Source: Corynebacterium riegelii (lineage in GTDB: Bacteria; Actinomycetota; Actinomycetes; Mycobacteriales; Mycobacteriaceae). Taken from it: DNA of 64,000 nt. Positions 17,384 through 25,393 of the stretch are shown here, one piece after another. Position 1 is the first letter of the stretch, and the number at the start of each line of letters is the position of its first letter. The translations under genes were made by a program, and so were the position numbers. A model generated the notes under the pieces. The model searched no databases and was not told the origin of the DNA. It saw nothing but the letters and a program-made list of their open reading frames with translations. The stretch lies in NCBI RefSeq assembly GCF_016728505.1, contig NZ_CP068159.1, positions 1,550,001 to 1,614,000 of the forward strand, written 5' to 3'.

Positions 17384-17530
17384 ATGGCTACCAATATCCC
17401 AAAAACGATCGCGGAATACTCCAAGCTCACTCGGAGTGAGGAGAGCTTTGTAGACAAGCTATTGATGAATGATCCGGCTGATGTTGAGGTTGCGCCTTTG
17501 AACATTGGACTTCAGCCGGTGAACACTTGA
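17384..17530 (+). CDS. Small ORF, 48 residues, unknown
   Basis: ATG 17384 to TGA 17530 encodes a 48-residue, slightly acidic soluble peptide beginning MATNIPKTIAEYSKLTRSEE and ending LNIGLQPVNT. It is preceded by a purine-rich AAGGGGG ribosome site four bases before the ATG and by a near-consensus promoter. No membrane segment, cysteine or known motif. It stands alone between the lipoprotein pair and a GNAT gene. The expression signals make it a likely real gene; homology is unknown. Confidence 0.5.
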   Translation: MATNIPKTIAEYSKLTRSEESFVDKLLMNDPADVEVAPLNIGLQPVNT

Positions 17531-17593
17531 TATATCTCCCAAATCAGCGGGGATAGGGGCAAAACCGGGCAAACCGATGTCGTCTTTCCGCCA

Positions 17594-18091
17594 CTAGGAA
17601 CACCGGTACACCTCGTAGTCATCAGGAACTCCTGCACCGGGGACATGCTGAAATCCCAGCTTCAAAGCCAAACCAATTGACGCCTCATTCGTAGGGTCAA
17701 TGATGGCAACCACGGGCAACTCTGGGAACCGCTCACGGGCGCTTGCCAGGGCCGCGGCCGCAGCTTCTTTGGCATAGCCTTTGCCTTGGGATTCTGGGGC
17801 GAAGCGGTAGTAGAGGTTGAGCACGTCCTCGCCAGCCTCCTGGCTGTGGCGCAGGCCCGTAAAACCGATGGTGGTGCCATCGAGTGTGGACACCACGTAG
17901 TAGCCCAGCTGCTTCTCACGCCAATTCGCCTGCCACGCGTGTGCGAGCTCCTCGGCTTCCTGCCTGGTTTTCATGGCCAGATCGGGACGGTGCTCGTAGG
18001 TACGCGCATCCGAGTGGATGGCAAAGATGGCGTCAACATCGGCGTCCGTGGGTACGGACAATACAAGGCGTGGGGTGCGAAGCAAGTGCAT
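17594..18091 (-). CDS. GNAT family N-acetyltransferase
   Basis: 165 residues with the RimJ/RimL-like layout: RTPRLVLSVPTDADVDAIFAIHSDA at the start, a beta-bulge region GFTGLRHSQE, motif A for acetyl-CoA binding in RFAPESQGKGYAKEA, and the late strand ASIGLALKLGFQHV. The acceptor is unknown; such enzymes acetylate protein N-termini or small molecules. Divergent from the TipA-like regulator with 62 bases between the starts, so the regulator could also influence it. Confidence 0.85.
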   Translation of the reverse strand: MHLLRTPRLVLSVPTDADVDAIFAIHSDARTYEHRPDLAMKTRQEAEELAHAWQANWREKQLGYYVVSTLDGTTIGFTGLRHSQEAGEDVLNLYYRFAPESQGKGYAKEAAAAALASARERFPELPVVAIIDPTNEASIGLALKLGFQHVPGAGVPDDYEVYRCS

Positions 18092-18115
18092 GCTGATCCA
18101 TGCTACGCGCCGTAT

Positions 18116-18146
18116 TTGACCTTGCCCCTACGGCAACCTGTTCAAT
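18116..18146 (+). promoter_or_regulatory. MerR-type promoter/operator of the TipA-like gene
   Basis: TTGACC (18116-18121), a 19-base spacer, and TTCAAT (18141-18146). The long spacer is the hallmark of MerR-activated promoters and contains the inverted repeat TTGCC-cctac-GGCAA (18122-18136). The -10 ends seven bases before the ATG at 18154, so the message is probably leaderless and autoregulated. Confidence 0.7.
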
Positions 18147-18153
18147 CGACAGC

Positions 18154-18927
18154 ATGGTTGATGGAAACGAGTACACGGTTGGCCAGGCGGCGGAAATCCT
18201 TGGTGTGAGCGCGAAGGCGCTGCGCCACTGGGAGTCGATGGGCCTGCTTATCCCGGAGCGCACCACGGCGGATTACCGCATCTACACCGACGCTGAGATG
18301 GAGCGTGGCGCGGCGATCGCGCTGTACCGCGGAGTCGGCGTGCCTCTTGCCCAGATTGGTGAGCTGCTCGACGCCTCCCCGGATGCCCTTGCGGCCGCCT
18401 TGGAGCACCACCGTAGGGCTCTTGCTTATCGACGCCGCACGCTCACCCAACAACTCACCACCATCAACAACCTGATCAACGATATGAAGAAAGGCAACAT
18501 AGATATGGACGCAATGAAGAAATACCTGGGCGAAGACATGCCCGCGTACCAGGCAGAGGCACAGGAGCGCTGGGGCGATACCCCGGAGTGGGCGCAGTCC
18601 CAGGAGAAACTCGCGCAGATGGGGGAAGGTGATTTCGCGCGCCTCCAAGAGGAACAGGAAGCGTTGGCTGCTGATCTCGTAGCCGCCCGCGATGCAGGCG
18701 TGGCACCGGGGTCTGAGGAAGCCGCGGCGTTGGTTACACGCCACAGAAAAAGCATTGGGCAGTGGTATGAAGTCACGCCTGCGCGCCAGCTGATTCTGGC
18801 ACGCATGTATGTGGGTGATGCCCGGTTCCACAGGGCTTACGCCGGTGCCCAGGACTACCTGCTGCAGCTTGTTGAGGCCGCGGCTGCCGAAGCTGGCGTG
18901 GATGTGGATAACCCTCAGTGGGGATAA
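18154..18927 (+). CDS. MerR family regulator with TipAS drug-binding domain
   Basis: 257 residues from the ATG at 18154; an in-frame ATG at 18100 lies upstream of the promoter and is rejected. Residues 1-70 are a MerR winged helix (YTVGQAAEILGVSAKALRHW, then YRIYTDAEMER), followed by a dimerisation coiled coil to about residue 125. The C-terminal 130 residues match the TipAS antibiotic-recognition domain (WGDTPEWAQSQEK ... WYEVTPARQLILARMYVGD). TipA proteins bind thiopeptides and related drugs and then activate their own promoter. The convergent siderophore ATPase gene starts its end seven bases downstream. Confidence 0.88.
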   Translation: MVDGNEYTVGQAAEILGVSAKALRHWESMGLLIPERTTADYRIYTDAEMERGAAIALYRGVGVPLAQIGELLDASPDALAAALEHHRRALAYRRRTLTQQLTTINNLINDMKKGNIDMDAMKKYLGEDMPAYQAEAQERWGDTPEWAQSQEKLAQMGEGDFARLQEEQEALAADLVAARDAGVAPGSEEAAALVTRHRKSIGQWYEVTPARQLILARMYVGDARFHRAYAGAQDYLLQLVEAAAAEAGVDVDNPQWG

Positions 18928-18933
18928 GGGAAT

Positions 18934-19698
18934 TTATACGGGGCAGATGACGGGGACGTCGGCGTCGTAAAGAATGCGAGCGTCGATGTCGTAGACCTCA
19001 TGGAGCAGTTCCGGGGTGAGTACCGTTTTGGGCTTGTCGTGCGCGATGGCGCGGCCGCCTTTAATCACCAGCAGCTCGTCACAAAAACGAGCTGCCAAGT
19101 TGAGATCGTGGATGGCCACCACGGCCAGGCGGTCGGTGCCGCGCACCTCCTCGCGCACAATCTCCAGCAGGTGTACTTGGTGGTGGATGTCAAGGGCGGA
19201 AGTTGGCTCGTCCAGAAGCAAAATGTTCGGGTGGCGCACCAGCATCTGCGCAACGCCAACCAGCTGGCGCTGGCCGCCGGACATTTCGGAGATCAGCCGG
19301 TCTGACAGGTAGGTAATGCCAAGGCGTTCCAGGGTGTCAGCTGTTGCGCTTATTGGATCCCAGTCTTCCACTTCGCTCCGGCGGGCGGAGACCATCACTG
19401 ACTCGAAGGTGGTCAGGGACGCGGTTGCCAGCAGGTCCTGAGGCACGTATCCGATGGCCTGGGTTCGCTCTCTGCCCTCTACAACTTTGCTGCCTACGGT
19501 GACGGAGCAAGTGCCTGATTGTGGACGCTTAATCCCCGCAATCGTTTTAACCAACGTCGACTTGCCCGCCGCATTCGGGCCGATAAGCCCGATGACCTTG
19601 CCCGTTTCGAGCGGGCCGAAGTCCATATTGTGCAGGATGGTTGTCCGGCCGTATCCGACAGTGAGCGCTCGCGCGGTAATTGTCACGCAACTTGTCAT
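18934..19698 (-). CDS. Iron-siderophore ABC transporter ATPase
   Basis: 254 residues, FecE/FepC class. Walker A is GPNAAGKST, the signature is SGGQRQLVG, Walker B is ILLLDEPTSALD, and the switch His lies in AIHDLNLA. It would energise uptake through the permease encoded just upstream (five-base gap). Third gene of the leftward binding protein - permease - ATPase operon preceded by DtxR-type boxes. Confidence 0.93.
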   Translation of the reverse strand: MTSCVTITARALTVGYGRTTILHNMDFGPLETGKVIGLIGPNAAGKSTLVKTIAGIKRPQSGTCSVTVGSKVVEGRERTQAIGYVPQDLLATASLTTFESVMVSARRSEVEDWDPISATADTLERLGITYLSDRLISEMSGGQRQLVGVAQMLVRHPNILLLDEPTSALDIHHQVHLLEIVREEVRGTDRLAVVAIHDLNLAARFCDELLVIKGGRAIAHDKPKTVLTPELLHEVYDIDARILYDADVPVICPV

Positions 19699-19703
19699 AG
19701 TGG

Positions 19704-20786
19704 TTATCTCCTGCCCTTTGTGCGAGTAAAGATGAGGAACACGAAAAACGGCACGCCAACCAGGGCCGTGATGATGCCGATCGGGATTGCCAAACCAGGG
19801 ATGATGGACAGGGAAACGGCATAGGCCAAGCTGAGCAGCATTGCCCCTGCGGCAGCAGAACCTGGCAGGAAGTACTTCTGGTCCTCACCAACCAGCATGC
19901 GGGCCACATGAGGCCCAACCAACCCGATGAATCCGATGATGCCGGTAAACGCCACGGATGCAGCGGCCAAGAGTGAAGCGACGATGAGGGTGGTGAGGCG
20001 GAGGCGCTTGACGTCGATGCCGAGGGCGGCCGCGCGGTCGTCGCCAAGCCGAAGCGCCGTTAAACGCCAAGAGTTAGCCACACAGTAGGGAACTGCAGCA
20101 GCCAGCACCACAGCAAGGATCGTGTTCGAGGTCCAGGTAGCGCGCTGCATTGAGCCCATGGTCCAGAACACGATCTGCTGCAAGGCCTCGATGTTGGCAC
20201 CGTACTGCAAAAGGGACAACAGTGCCTGGAAGAAAAACGACAACGCAATGCCGAGCAGGATCATGGATTCTGCGGTGGCGCCACGCCACACCGATGCCAC
20301 GGCGACAATTGCTACAGCAAGCAGCGCGGATACGGCGGCGGTTAGCGCCAGGTTGAACTGGGGGTTCGCAATCACCGTCCACCCCATCACGATGGACAAT
20401 GCCGCACCGAAAGCAGCGGCAGCCGAAATGCCAAGCGTGAAAGGCTCGGCCAACGGGTTATCCAGAATCGTCTGCATCTTCCCACCGGCCAACCCGAGTG
20501 CTGCGCCGCACAGGACCGCCATTACGGCGGCGGGCAGGCGAAGCGTACGAATGACTACACGCGTCTGCTCATCTACATGATCCGGGCGAAATACTGCCAG
20601 AAACACATCAGCGATGGAGATGTTGAGGGGACCGACAATGATGGCAAACAGGAAGCTCGCAAAAACCGCGACGACTAGACCAGCAATAGCGAACGCTTTG
20701 TTACGTCCGCGTTTGCGGTAACTGTCAATCGCGGCCTGGCGGGCATCCACTGCCTTTATCTGCGGCGTAGATACCTGGGTAGTCAC
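19704..20786 (-). CDS. FecCD-family siderophore permease
   Basis: 360 residues with about ten membrane helices. Typical FecCD motifs are GGKMQTILDNPLAEPFTLGIS near residue 105 and GIIGFIGLVGPHVARMLVGED near residue 265, the latter contacting the ATPase. A single permease gene suggests a homodimeric channel. An N-terminal cytoplasmic extension of about 30 residues is basic (DSYRKRGRNKAF). Three bases separate it from the binding-protein gene. Confidence 0.92.
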   Translation of the reverse strand: MTTQVSTPQIKAVDARQAAIDSYRKRGRNKAFAIAGLVVAVFASFLFAIIVGPLNISIADVFLAVFRPDHVDEQTRVVIRTLRLPAAVMAVLCGAALGLAGGKMQTILDNPLAEPFTLGISAAAAFGAALSIVMGWTVIANPQFNLALTAAVSALLAVAIVAVASVWRGATAESMILLGIALSFFFQALLSLLQYGANIEALQQIVFWTMGSMQRATWTSNTILAVVLAAAVPYCVANSWRLTALRLGDDRAAALGIDVKRLRLTTLIVASLLAAASVAFTGIIGFIGLVGPHVARMLVGEDQKYFLPGSAAAGAMLLSLAYAVSLSIIPGLAIPIGIITALVGVPFFVFLIFTRTKGRR

Positions 20787-20789
20787 GGG

Positions 20790-22001
20790 TTATGCCTTCT
20801 CCGGGTGAGCCGGGTCGAGGAAGAACACGCCGCTGTAAGGAATCGGTAGCCAGTCCTTGTGGAATTGCTTGAATTCCTCCGTTGGGTTGTAGTTAGCGAA
20901 TTCTTCCGGGTGAATCCATGCAGCAAAAGCTTCGAGCGCGAATACGTTGAAGGGGTTGTCGTAGAACTGGTGGTACACGGCGAAGAAGTTGCCGTCCTTC
21001 GGTGCCTGCAGCAGTTCAAAACCTGGCTTGTTCAGCGGGCCCTGCGATGTTTCCAAGGCTAGTTCCGGGGTGGACTGGTAGCCCAGCTCTACGTGGCGGA
21101 ACGTGTCAGTCTTGTTGGGGTCCCTGGCCCACTCGCCACCGGTGACAATGATCTTGTCAGGGTCAAGCTCAATGAGTTTTTCCGGAGTGATGGTCTTCGT
21201 CTCTGGGCCGAGGACATCCGGCCCGAGGTTGTGTCCACCTGCTGCGGTAACCAACGTGCCCAGGTGGACATTACCTGCGACGGCGCAGCACTCGTTGTAA
21301 CCCGCAGCGGTCCACAGCAGCACGTTCGGGCGCTCTGTAGTTTTTGCAACGCGGTCAGTGATCTCTTTGACCTTTGCGTTGTAGAACTCGTTGTACTTTT
21401 CTGCGCGTTCGCTCTGGCCCAGCAGGTCTCCCAGGAGCTTCATAGATACTGTGGTGTTTTCCAAGGGCTTTTGGCGGAAATCGATGAACGCGTAGGTGAT
21501 GCCAGCGGCATCCATGTCGGAGATGAATCCGCTTTCCTCAACGGCCTTCTTCTGATCCAGGGTCATAATGACCACATCTGGGTTCTGCGCCAGCAGGTTT
21601 TCTACGGTGACATCGCCCTTGTGAACAGAGCCGATCACCGGCATCTTTTCCACCTCTGGGTCGAGTTCGATGAGCTTGTCGCGGAATGCGCCAGCATTTT
21701 TCACCAGGTCCTGGCCGTATGCGGCGATGTTGTGCAGCGGATCTTCCTGCAACAGGGCAGTGGCGAAGGCGGCGCGGCCTTCGGCGAGCACAATGCGCTC
21801 CGGCAGTTCATCGAATTTCAGCGTGCGGCCGGCGGCGTCCGTGACGGTGATTGCGGTCGTAGCGCTGCGCTCCACTGACGAGGATGTCGCAGGTGCTGTA
21901 GATGACGAAGTAGACGAGGTTTCGGAGCTTGAGCAAGCCGCAAGGCTCAGCGCGGTGCACGCTGCGATAGCAAACGCGCCGAGTTTGGTGGAGAGTTTCA
22001 C
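20790..22001 (-). CDS. Siderophore-binding lipoprotein (FecB-like)
   Basis: 403 residues. Signal peptide with lipobox LAAC followed by a Ser/Thr-rich tether, then a class III (FecB/BtuF-like) solute-binding fold: TAITVTDAAGRTLKFDELPERIV, IGSVHKGDVTVENLLAQNPDVVIM, and the later IELDPDKIIVTGGEW. It would capture an iron chelate at the outer face of the membrane and deliver it to the permease. Start at ATG 22001 behind a weak AAGG site. Two DtxR-like boxes lie 18-71 bases upstream, so iron-dependent repression is expected. Confidence 0.92.
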   Translation of the reverse strand: MKLSTKLGAFAIAACTALSLAACSSSETSSTSSSTAPATSSSVERSATTAITVTDAAGRTLKFDELPERIVLAEGRAAFATALLQEDPLHNIAAYGQDLVKNAGAFRDKLIELDPEVEKMPVIGSVHKGDVTVENLLAQNPDVVIMTLDQKKAVEESGFISDMDAAGITYAFIDFRQKPLENTTVSMKLLGDLLGQSERAEKYNEFYNAKVKEITDRVAKTTERPNVLLWTAAGYNECCAVAGNVHLGTLVTAAGGHNLGPDVLGPETKTITPEKLIELDPDKIIVTGGEWARDPNKTDTFRHVELGYQSTPELALETSQGPLNKPGFELLQAPKDGNFFAVYHQFYDNPFNVFALEAFAAWIHPEEFANYNPTEEFKQFHKDWLPIPYSGVFFLDPAHPEKA

Positions 22002-22018
22002 AACACAACCTTTCCAAG

Positions 22019-22037
22019 GTAGGTAAGCCTAAGTTAA
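22019..22037 (-). promoter_or_regulatory. DtxR-type iron box 1
   Basis: Matches the 19-base DtxR/IdeR consensus (TTAGGTTAGCCTAACCTAA) at about 15 of 19 positions: the core AGGTAAGCCTAA is intact. It lies 18 bases upstream of the binding-protein ATG, in the leader or over the promoter. Confidence 0.7.
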
Positions 22038-22053
22038 GGGCCGATACAGAACG

Positions 22054-22072
22054 TAAGGTAAGGCTCACCTAA
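22054..22072. promoter_or_regulatory. DtxR-type iron box 2
   Basis: TAAGGTAAGGCTCACCTAA matches the consensus at about 15-16 of 19 positions. Its last base is the A of the possible ATG of the divergent 2H-phosphoesterase gene, so it could affect both directions. Confidence 0.7.
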
Positions 22073-22614
22073 TGTCAAGAAGGGGTAGTTGGGATCCCCA
22101 AGGCTTCGCTACCCTTGGCCTCGTGCCACCCGAAAACATCCTGCTGCGCTTGTCAGATGAAGACGAGCAGACTGTGCGCGCGATCTACGCGGAGCTTGCA
22201 CGGCGGGGGTTTCCCAAGCAGCGCCAGCGTCCACACGTGTCCATCACATTCGCGCCCACTATGCAGCGCCAGGTGATCGGGGAGGCTGCTGTGCTCTTGC
22301 CGCCGCTGCTTCCGGCTACGTTGCGGCGCGTCGGCGTCGCCGTGTTCGGCACCAAATCCAAACAAACAGTCACCTGGCTGCTGGAGGCACCGGAACCACT
22401 TGAGCGAGCCGCCCGCACCATCAGTGCGCTGAACCCAGAAGGGCGCGGCGAGCGCTGGATTCCGCACCTGACCATGGGGCTGCGTCTGCCAAAAGCGATC
22501 GTGCCGGACTACATCGCAGCACTAGCGGAGGTCACCTCGCCCCACTTCAACGACATCACCGCCCAGCGCGCCGTGTTCTACCAGCCAAGTCTGGGTACGG
22601 AGTTTGAGTTTTAA
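22072..22614 (+). CDS. 2'-5' RNA ligase-like (2H phosphoesterase) protein
   Basis: 180 residues from ATG 22072. Two H-x-S/T-x motifs, HVSITF (about residue 60) and HLTMGL (about residue 137), mark the 2H phosphoesterase superfamily that opens or closes 2',5'-type phosphodiesters; the biological substrate is unknown. An alternative GTG at 22123 would give a shorter, more typical N-terminus; the extra 17 residues (SRRGSWDPQGF...) do not look conserved. The 3' end overlaps the next convergent gene by four bases. Confidence 0.78.
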   Translation: MSRRGSWDPQGFATLGLVPPENILLRLSDEDEQTVRAIYAELARRGFPKQRQRPHVSITFAPTMQRQVIGEAAVLLPPLLPATLRRVGVAVFGTKSKQTVTWLLEAPEPLERAARTISALNPEGRGERWIPHLTMGLRLPKAIVPDYIAALAEVTSPHFNDITAQRAVFYQPSLGTEFEF

Positions 22615-23423
22615 GGGGTTGCGCGCCGGGGGTGGGGTTGGTCGTGGTGGGGGTTGACGTGGGCGTCGATAAGCAAACTGCCCTCTTTGGATGGAACCTC
22701 ACCACGGAACTCCAAGGGAGTATCTGAGGCCGCAACCACCACGTTGCCGTAGGCGCGACCGGCGAGGGCCTCGGGCGTGGCGGCGGCCATGGTGTGTGCG
22801 AAAACCTCGGCGAGTCCGGCAAGCTCAGCGCGGGTATTTGGCAAGCCCATACGATCACCAATGTTGGCCACGAACAACCCACCCAGGCGAAGCGCGCGAT
22901 GCGCCGCACGGAAGAACTCCACCGTGGTCAACGGGCGAGGGGTATCCGGGCCAGCAAACACATCGCGAACGATCACATCCACCGAAGCCAGCGCAAGAGC
23001 ATGCGTAAACGCGCGGGCCTCGGCCACCACGATCTCCACCGGAGGGTCGAAAGCTTCGCGCACCACGCGAGCCAAACCCCGGTCCAGCTCAACGGCAATA
23101 TTGTGGCTTTCCCAGCGGTGGTTGACGTAACTCGGCAGCGCGCACCCGGCCGCACCCAGATGGACTGCGGTAAATGGCTCCGGCAACTCGGCGCCAGCGA
23201 TGAAACCCGCAATCCATTGCATGTAGTCATACTCCAGCACCTCCGGCGCGCCGGGCACAACGTAGGACGAGGGCACACGGTTGACCTCAAGGATGTAGCC
23301 GCCGTCACGCGCTGGGTCCGCAACGATGTCGGCCTGACCAGTGTCAATGGGATAGCTGCCGGTGATTCGCCGTTTGGGGGAGCGTGGCTTTCGCCGAGTC
23401 GTCTCACTGCCCGTTACACTCAT
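22611..23423 (-). CDS. Spermidine synthase-like methyltransferase-fold protein
   Basis: 270 residues. The Rossmann core shows AVHLGAAGCALPSYVNHRW as the nucleotide-binding loop, IAVELDRGLARVVREAF as the acidic strand, and DVIVRDVFAGPDTP where polyamine synthases have the catalytic Asp; then FFRAAHRALRLGGLFVANI. This matches the short spermidine-synthase-like proteins of actinobacteria, which may not make spermidine. The basic N-terminus (TTRRKPRSPKRRITG) is not a signal. Its start lies only five bases from the start of the divergent GNAT gene, so each promoter must lie inside the other gene or the true start is further in. Confidence 0.82.
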   Translation of the reverse strand: MSVTGSETTRRKPRSPKRRITGSYPIDTGQADIVADPARDGGYILEVNRVPSSYVVPGAPEVLEYDYMQWIAGFIAGAELPEPFTAVHLGAAGCALPSYVNHRWESHNIAVELDRGLARVVREAFDPPVEIVVAEARAFTHALALASVDVIVRDVFAGPDTPRPLTTVEFFRAAHRALRLGGLFVANIGDRMGLPNTRAELAGLAEVFAHTMAAATPEALAGRAYGNVVVAASDTPLEFRGEVPSKEGSLLIDAHVNPHHDQPHPRRATP

Positions 23424-23428
23424 GCCTC

Positions 23429-23881
23429 ATGCATACACTGCGCGAGGCGACACCGGCGGATAGAGATCAGGTTTGTGAGGTGTGGGATGTCTCCGGCATC
23501 ACCAACCGATGGAACAACCCGCCGGTAGATTTTGATCTGGCTATGGCCACCCCCACCAGCACCATCTTCGTTGCGGAAGCCGACGGGGTTATTGACGGCG
23601 TAATCATGCCCGGTTTTGACGGCCACCGCGGCTGGCTGCACATGGTTGGGGTTCGCCCGGAAGTGCAGGGAAGCGGCATTGGGCGGATGCTTGTCGACGC
23701 TGCCGTGAAGTACCTCGCCGACCTAGGCACCCCAGCCATCCACCTGATGGTCATGCCGACGAACACCCAGGCCGTGAAGTTCTGGGAGCACTACGGATTT
23801 GAACGCATTGATCCGCCGGTGTGGAACCTGAACCCGGATACGTTTGCTGCTACTGCGCAGACCAAGACTCAGTCCGTTTAA
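23429..23881 (+). CDS. GNAT family N-acetyltransferase
   Basis: 150 residues from the ATG at 23429; a TACACT hexamer ends eight bases before it. Acetyl-CoA motif VRPEVQGSGIGRMLVDAAV, and C-terminal MVMPTNTQAVKFWEHYGFERI are typical of the YpeA-like clade. The acceptor is not known. Convergent with, and overlapping by 32 bases, the MFS gene. Confidence 0.87.
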   Translation: MHTLREATPADRDQVCEVWDVSGITNRWNNPPVDFDLAMATPTSTIFVAEADGVIDGVIMPGFDGHRGWLHMVGVRPEVQGSGIGRMLVDAAVKYLADLGTPAIHLMVMPTNTQAVKFWEHYGFERIDPPVWNLNPDTFAATAQTKTQSV

Positions 23882-25325
23882 AGCAGCACGCCACCAACGC
23901 ACCAAGCGCGATGACGGCGCAGGGCAGCCAGATGGATGTACTCATGGCGTCTGCAAACGGCTGGTGCAGCGGCGGCGGCAGCGTGCCACTCATGTGCGTT
24001 GCAGCGGCGCCGGTGGTGCTGGTTTCGCCAGCGCTGCCGCCGAGCGTGCGCGTGAGCTGCGATGTCATCATCGCAGCGATGGCTGCAGAGCCGATCACGG
24101 CACCGATCTGACGTGTGGTGTTGTAGACGCTGGAACCGGCACCCGCCAGCGTGCGTTCCAGGTTGCGGGTAGCCACCATGGACAGCGGGCCCCACATCAT
24201 GGAGTTGGCCACGCCGTAGAGTGCGGCGATGGCGTACATCCAGCGCGAATCTACCTCAGGGGTAGTGATCAGTGCTGATATCGCCATAGATAGTGCCGCG
24301 AGCGAAAGCCCGGTGATGGCAAAGGGCTTCGGGTCATGTGTGTTGGTGAGTCTGCCGATGATCGGCGCCAGCACACCAGAGATGACGCCCGACGGAAGGA
24401 CCAGCAGCGCAGCCTGCGTTGGCGTGAATCCTTGGACGTTTTGCACGTAGATCATCCACGGAATGATGTAGGTGGAAACGGCGAACCCGACGGTGGCGAT
24501 GGTGACGTTGGCCAAGGTGAAGTTGCGGTCATTGAACAGCCGCAAGGGAACCAGCGCGGTATCTCCAAGCGTCCGCTGCTTTTGCACAAACAGCGTCAGC
24601 AGCAACGCCGCGGCGATCAGCAGCGCCCACACCCGCCAGTCCCAGTTGAAGTTCTCGGCCTCTTGAATGCCAAACACGAGGCAGAACATGCCGGCGGCGC
24701 TGAGGGCAACGCCGAGCCAGTCAAAGGTGCGGTTGGTTTGCTCCAGCTTGGGCACGAAGATGAATGCCAAGATGATGCCGATGATGCCAATGGGCACGTT
24801 GACGTTGAAGATCCAGGGCCAGCCTCCAGCGTCTACAAGCACACCGCCCAGAAGCGGTCCCACCACGGTGGCAAGACCCGCGGTTGCACCCCAAACCCCC
24901 ATAGCGCCGCCGCGCTGAGTGGGGGAGAAGGTGCGGATCATCACCGACATGGTCTGTGGCGTAACCATCGCCCCGCCGAACCCCTGGAACGCGCGTGCCG
25001 CGATCAGTGCTGCTGCGCTGTTAGCCAAACCACAGGCGAGCGATGAGACAGTGAACAGCGCCAGTCCGAGGGTGTAGATATTTCGTGGTCCGAAGCGGTC
25101 ACCAAGGCGCCCGGTGATCAGCAGCGGTACTGCGTACGCAAGCAGGTAGGCGCTGTTGACCCAGATGACCTCGTTGTAGCTGGCGCCAAGATCCTCAGTA
25201 ATCGCTGGGATAGCGACAGAGACGATGGTGGAATCCACCAATATCATGAAAAAGCCCAGCATCATTGCCCAAAGCGCGGGCCACGGTGAGCGCTGCTGGG
25301 GCGAAGATGGGGTAATGGACTTCAT
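23850..25325 (-). CDS. DHA2-type MFS multidrug exporter
   Basis: 491 residues from the ATG at 25325. About 14 membrane helices, with the DHA2 family marks: LVDSTIVSVAIPAITEDLG in helix 1, the loop GRLGDRFGPRNIY between helices 2 and 3, and motif C-like GPLLGGVLVDAGGWPWIFNVN. Such proteins use the proton gradient to expel drugs and cations. A TAGAGT hexamer ends seven bases before this ATG, favouring it over an in-frame GTG at 25355. No regulator is adjacent. Confidence 0.9.
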   Translation of the reverse strand: MKSITPSSPQQRSPWPALWAMMLGFFMILVDSTIVSVAIPAITEDLGASYNEVIWVNSAYLLAYAVPLLITGRLGDRFGPRNIYTLGLALFTVSSLACGLANSAAALIAARAFQGFGGAMVTPQTMSVMIRTFSPTQRGGAMGVWGATAGLATVVGPLLGGVLVDAGGWPWIFNVNVPIGIIGIILAFIFVPKLEQTNRTFDWLGVALSAAGMFCLVFGIQEAENFNWDWRVWALLIAAALLLTLFVQKQRTLGDTALVPLRLFNDRNFTLANVTIATVGFAVSTYIIPWMIYVQNVQGFTPTQAALLVLPSGVISGVLAPIIGRLTNTHDPKPFAITGLSLAALSMAISALITTPEVDSRWMYAIAALYGVANSMMWGPLSMVATRNLERTLAGAGSSVYNTTRQIGAVIGSAAIAAMMTSQLTRTLGGSAGETSTTGAAATHMSGTLPPPLHQPFADAMSTSIWLPCAVIALGALVACCFKRTESWSAQ

Positions 25326-25393
25326 CGCTGTGACTCTACGCCACATACCCCACACGTCGGCGGAGATGGGGATTTCCGCAGGCTACACGGGAG

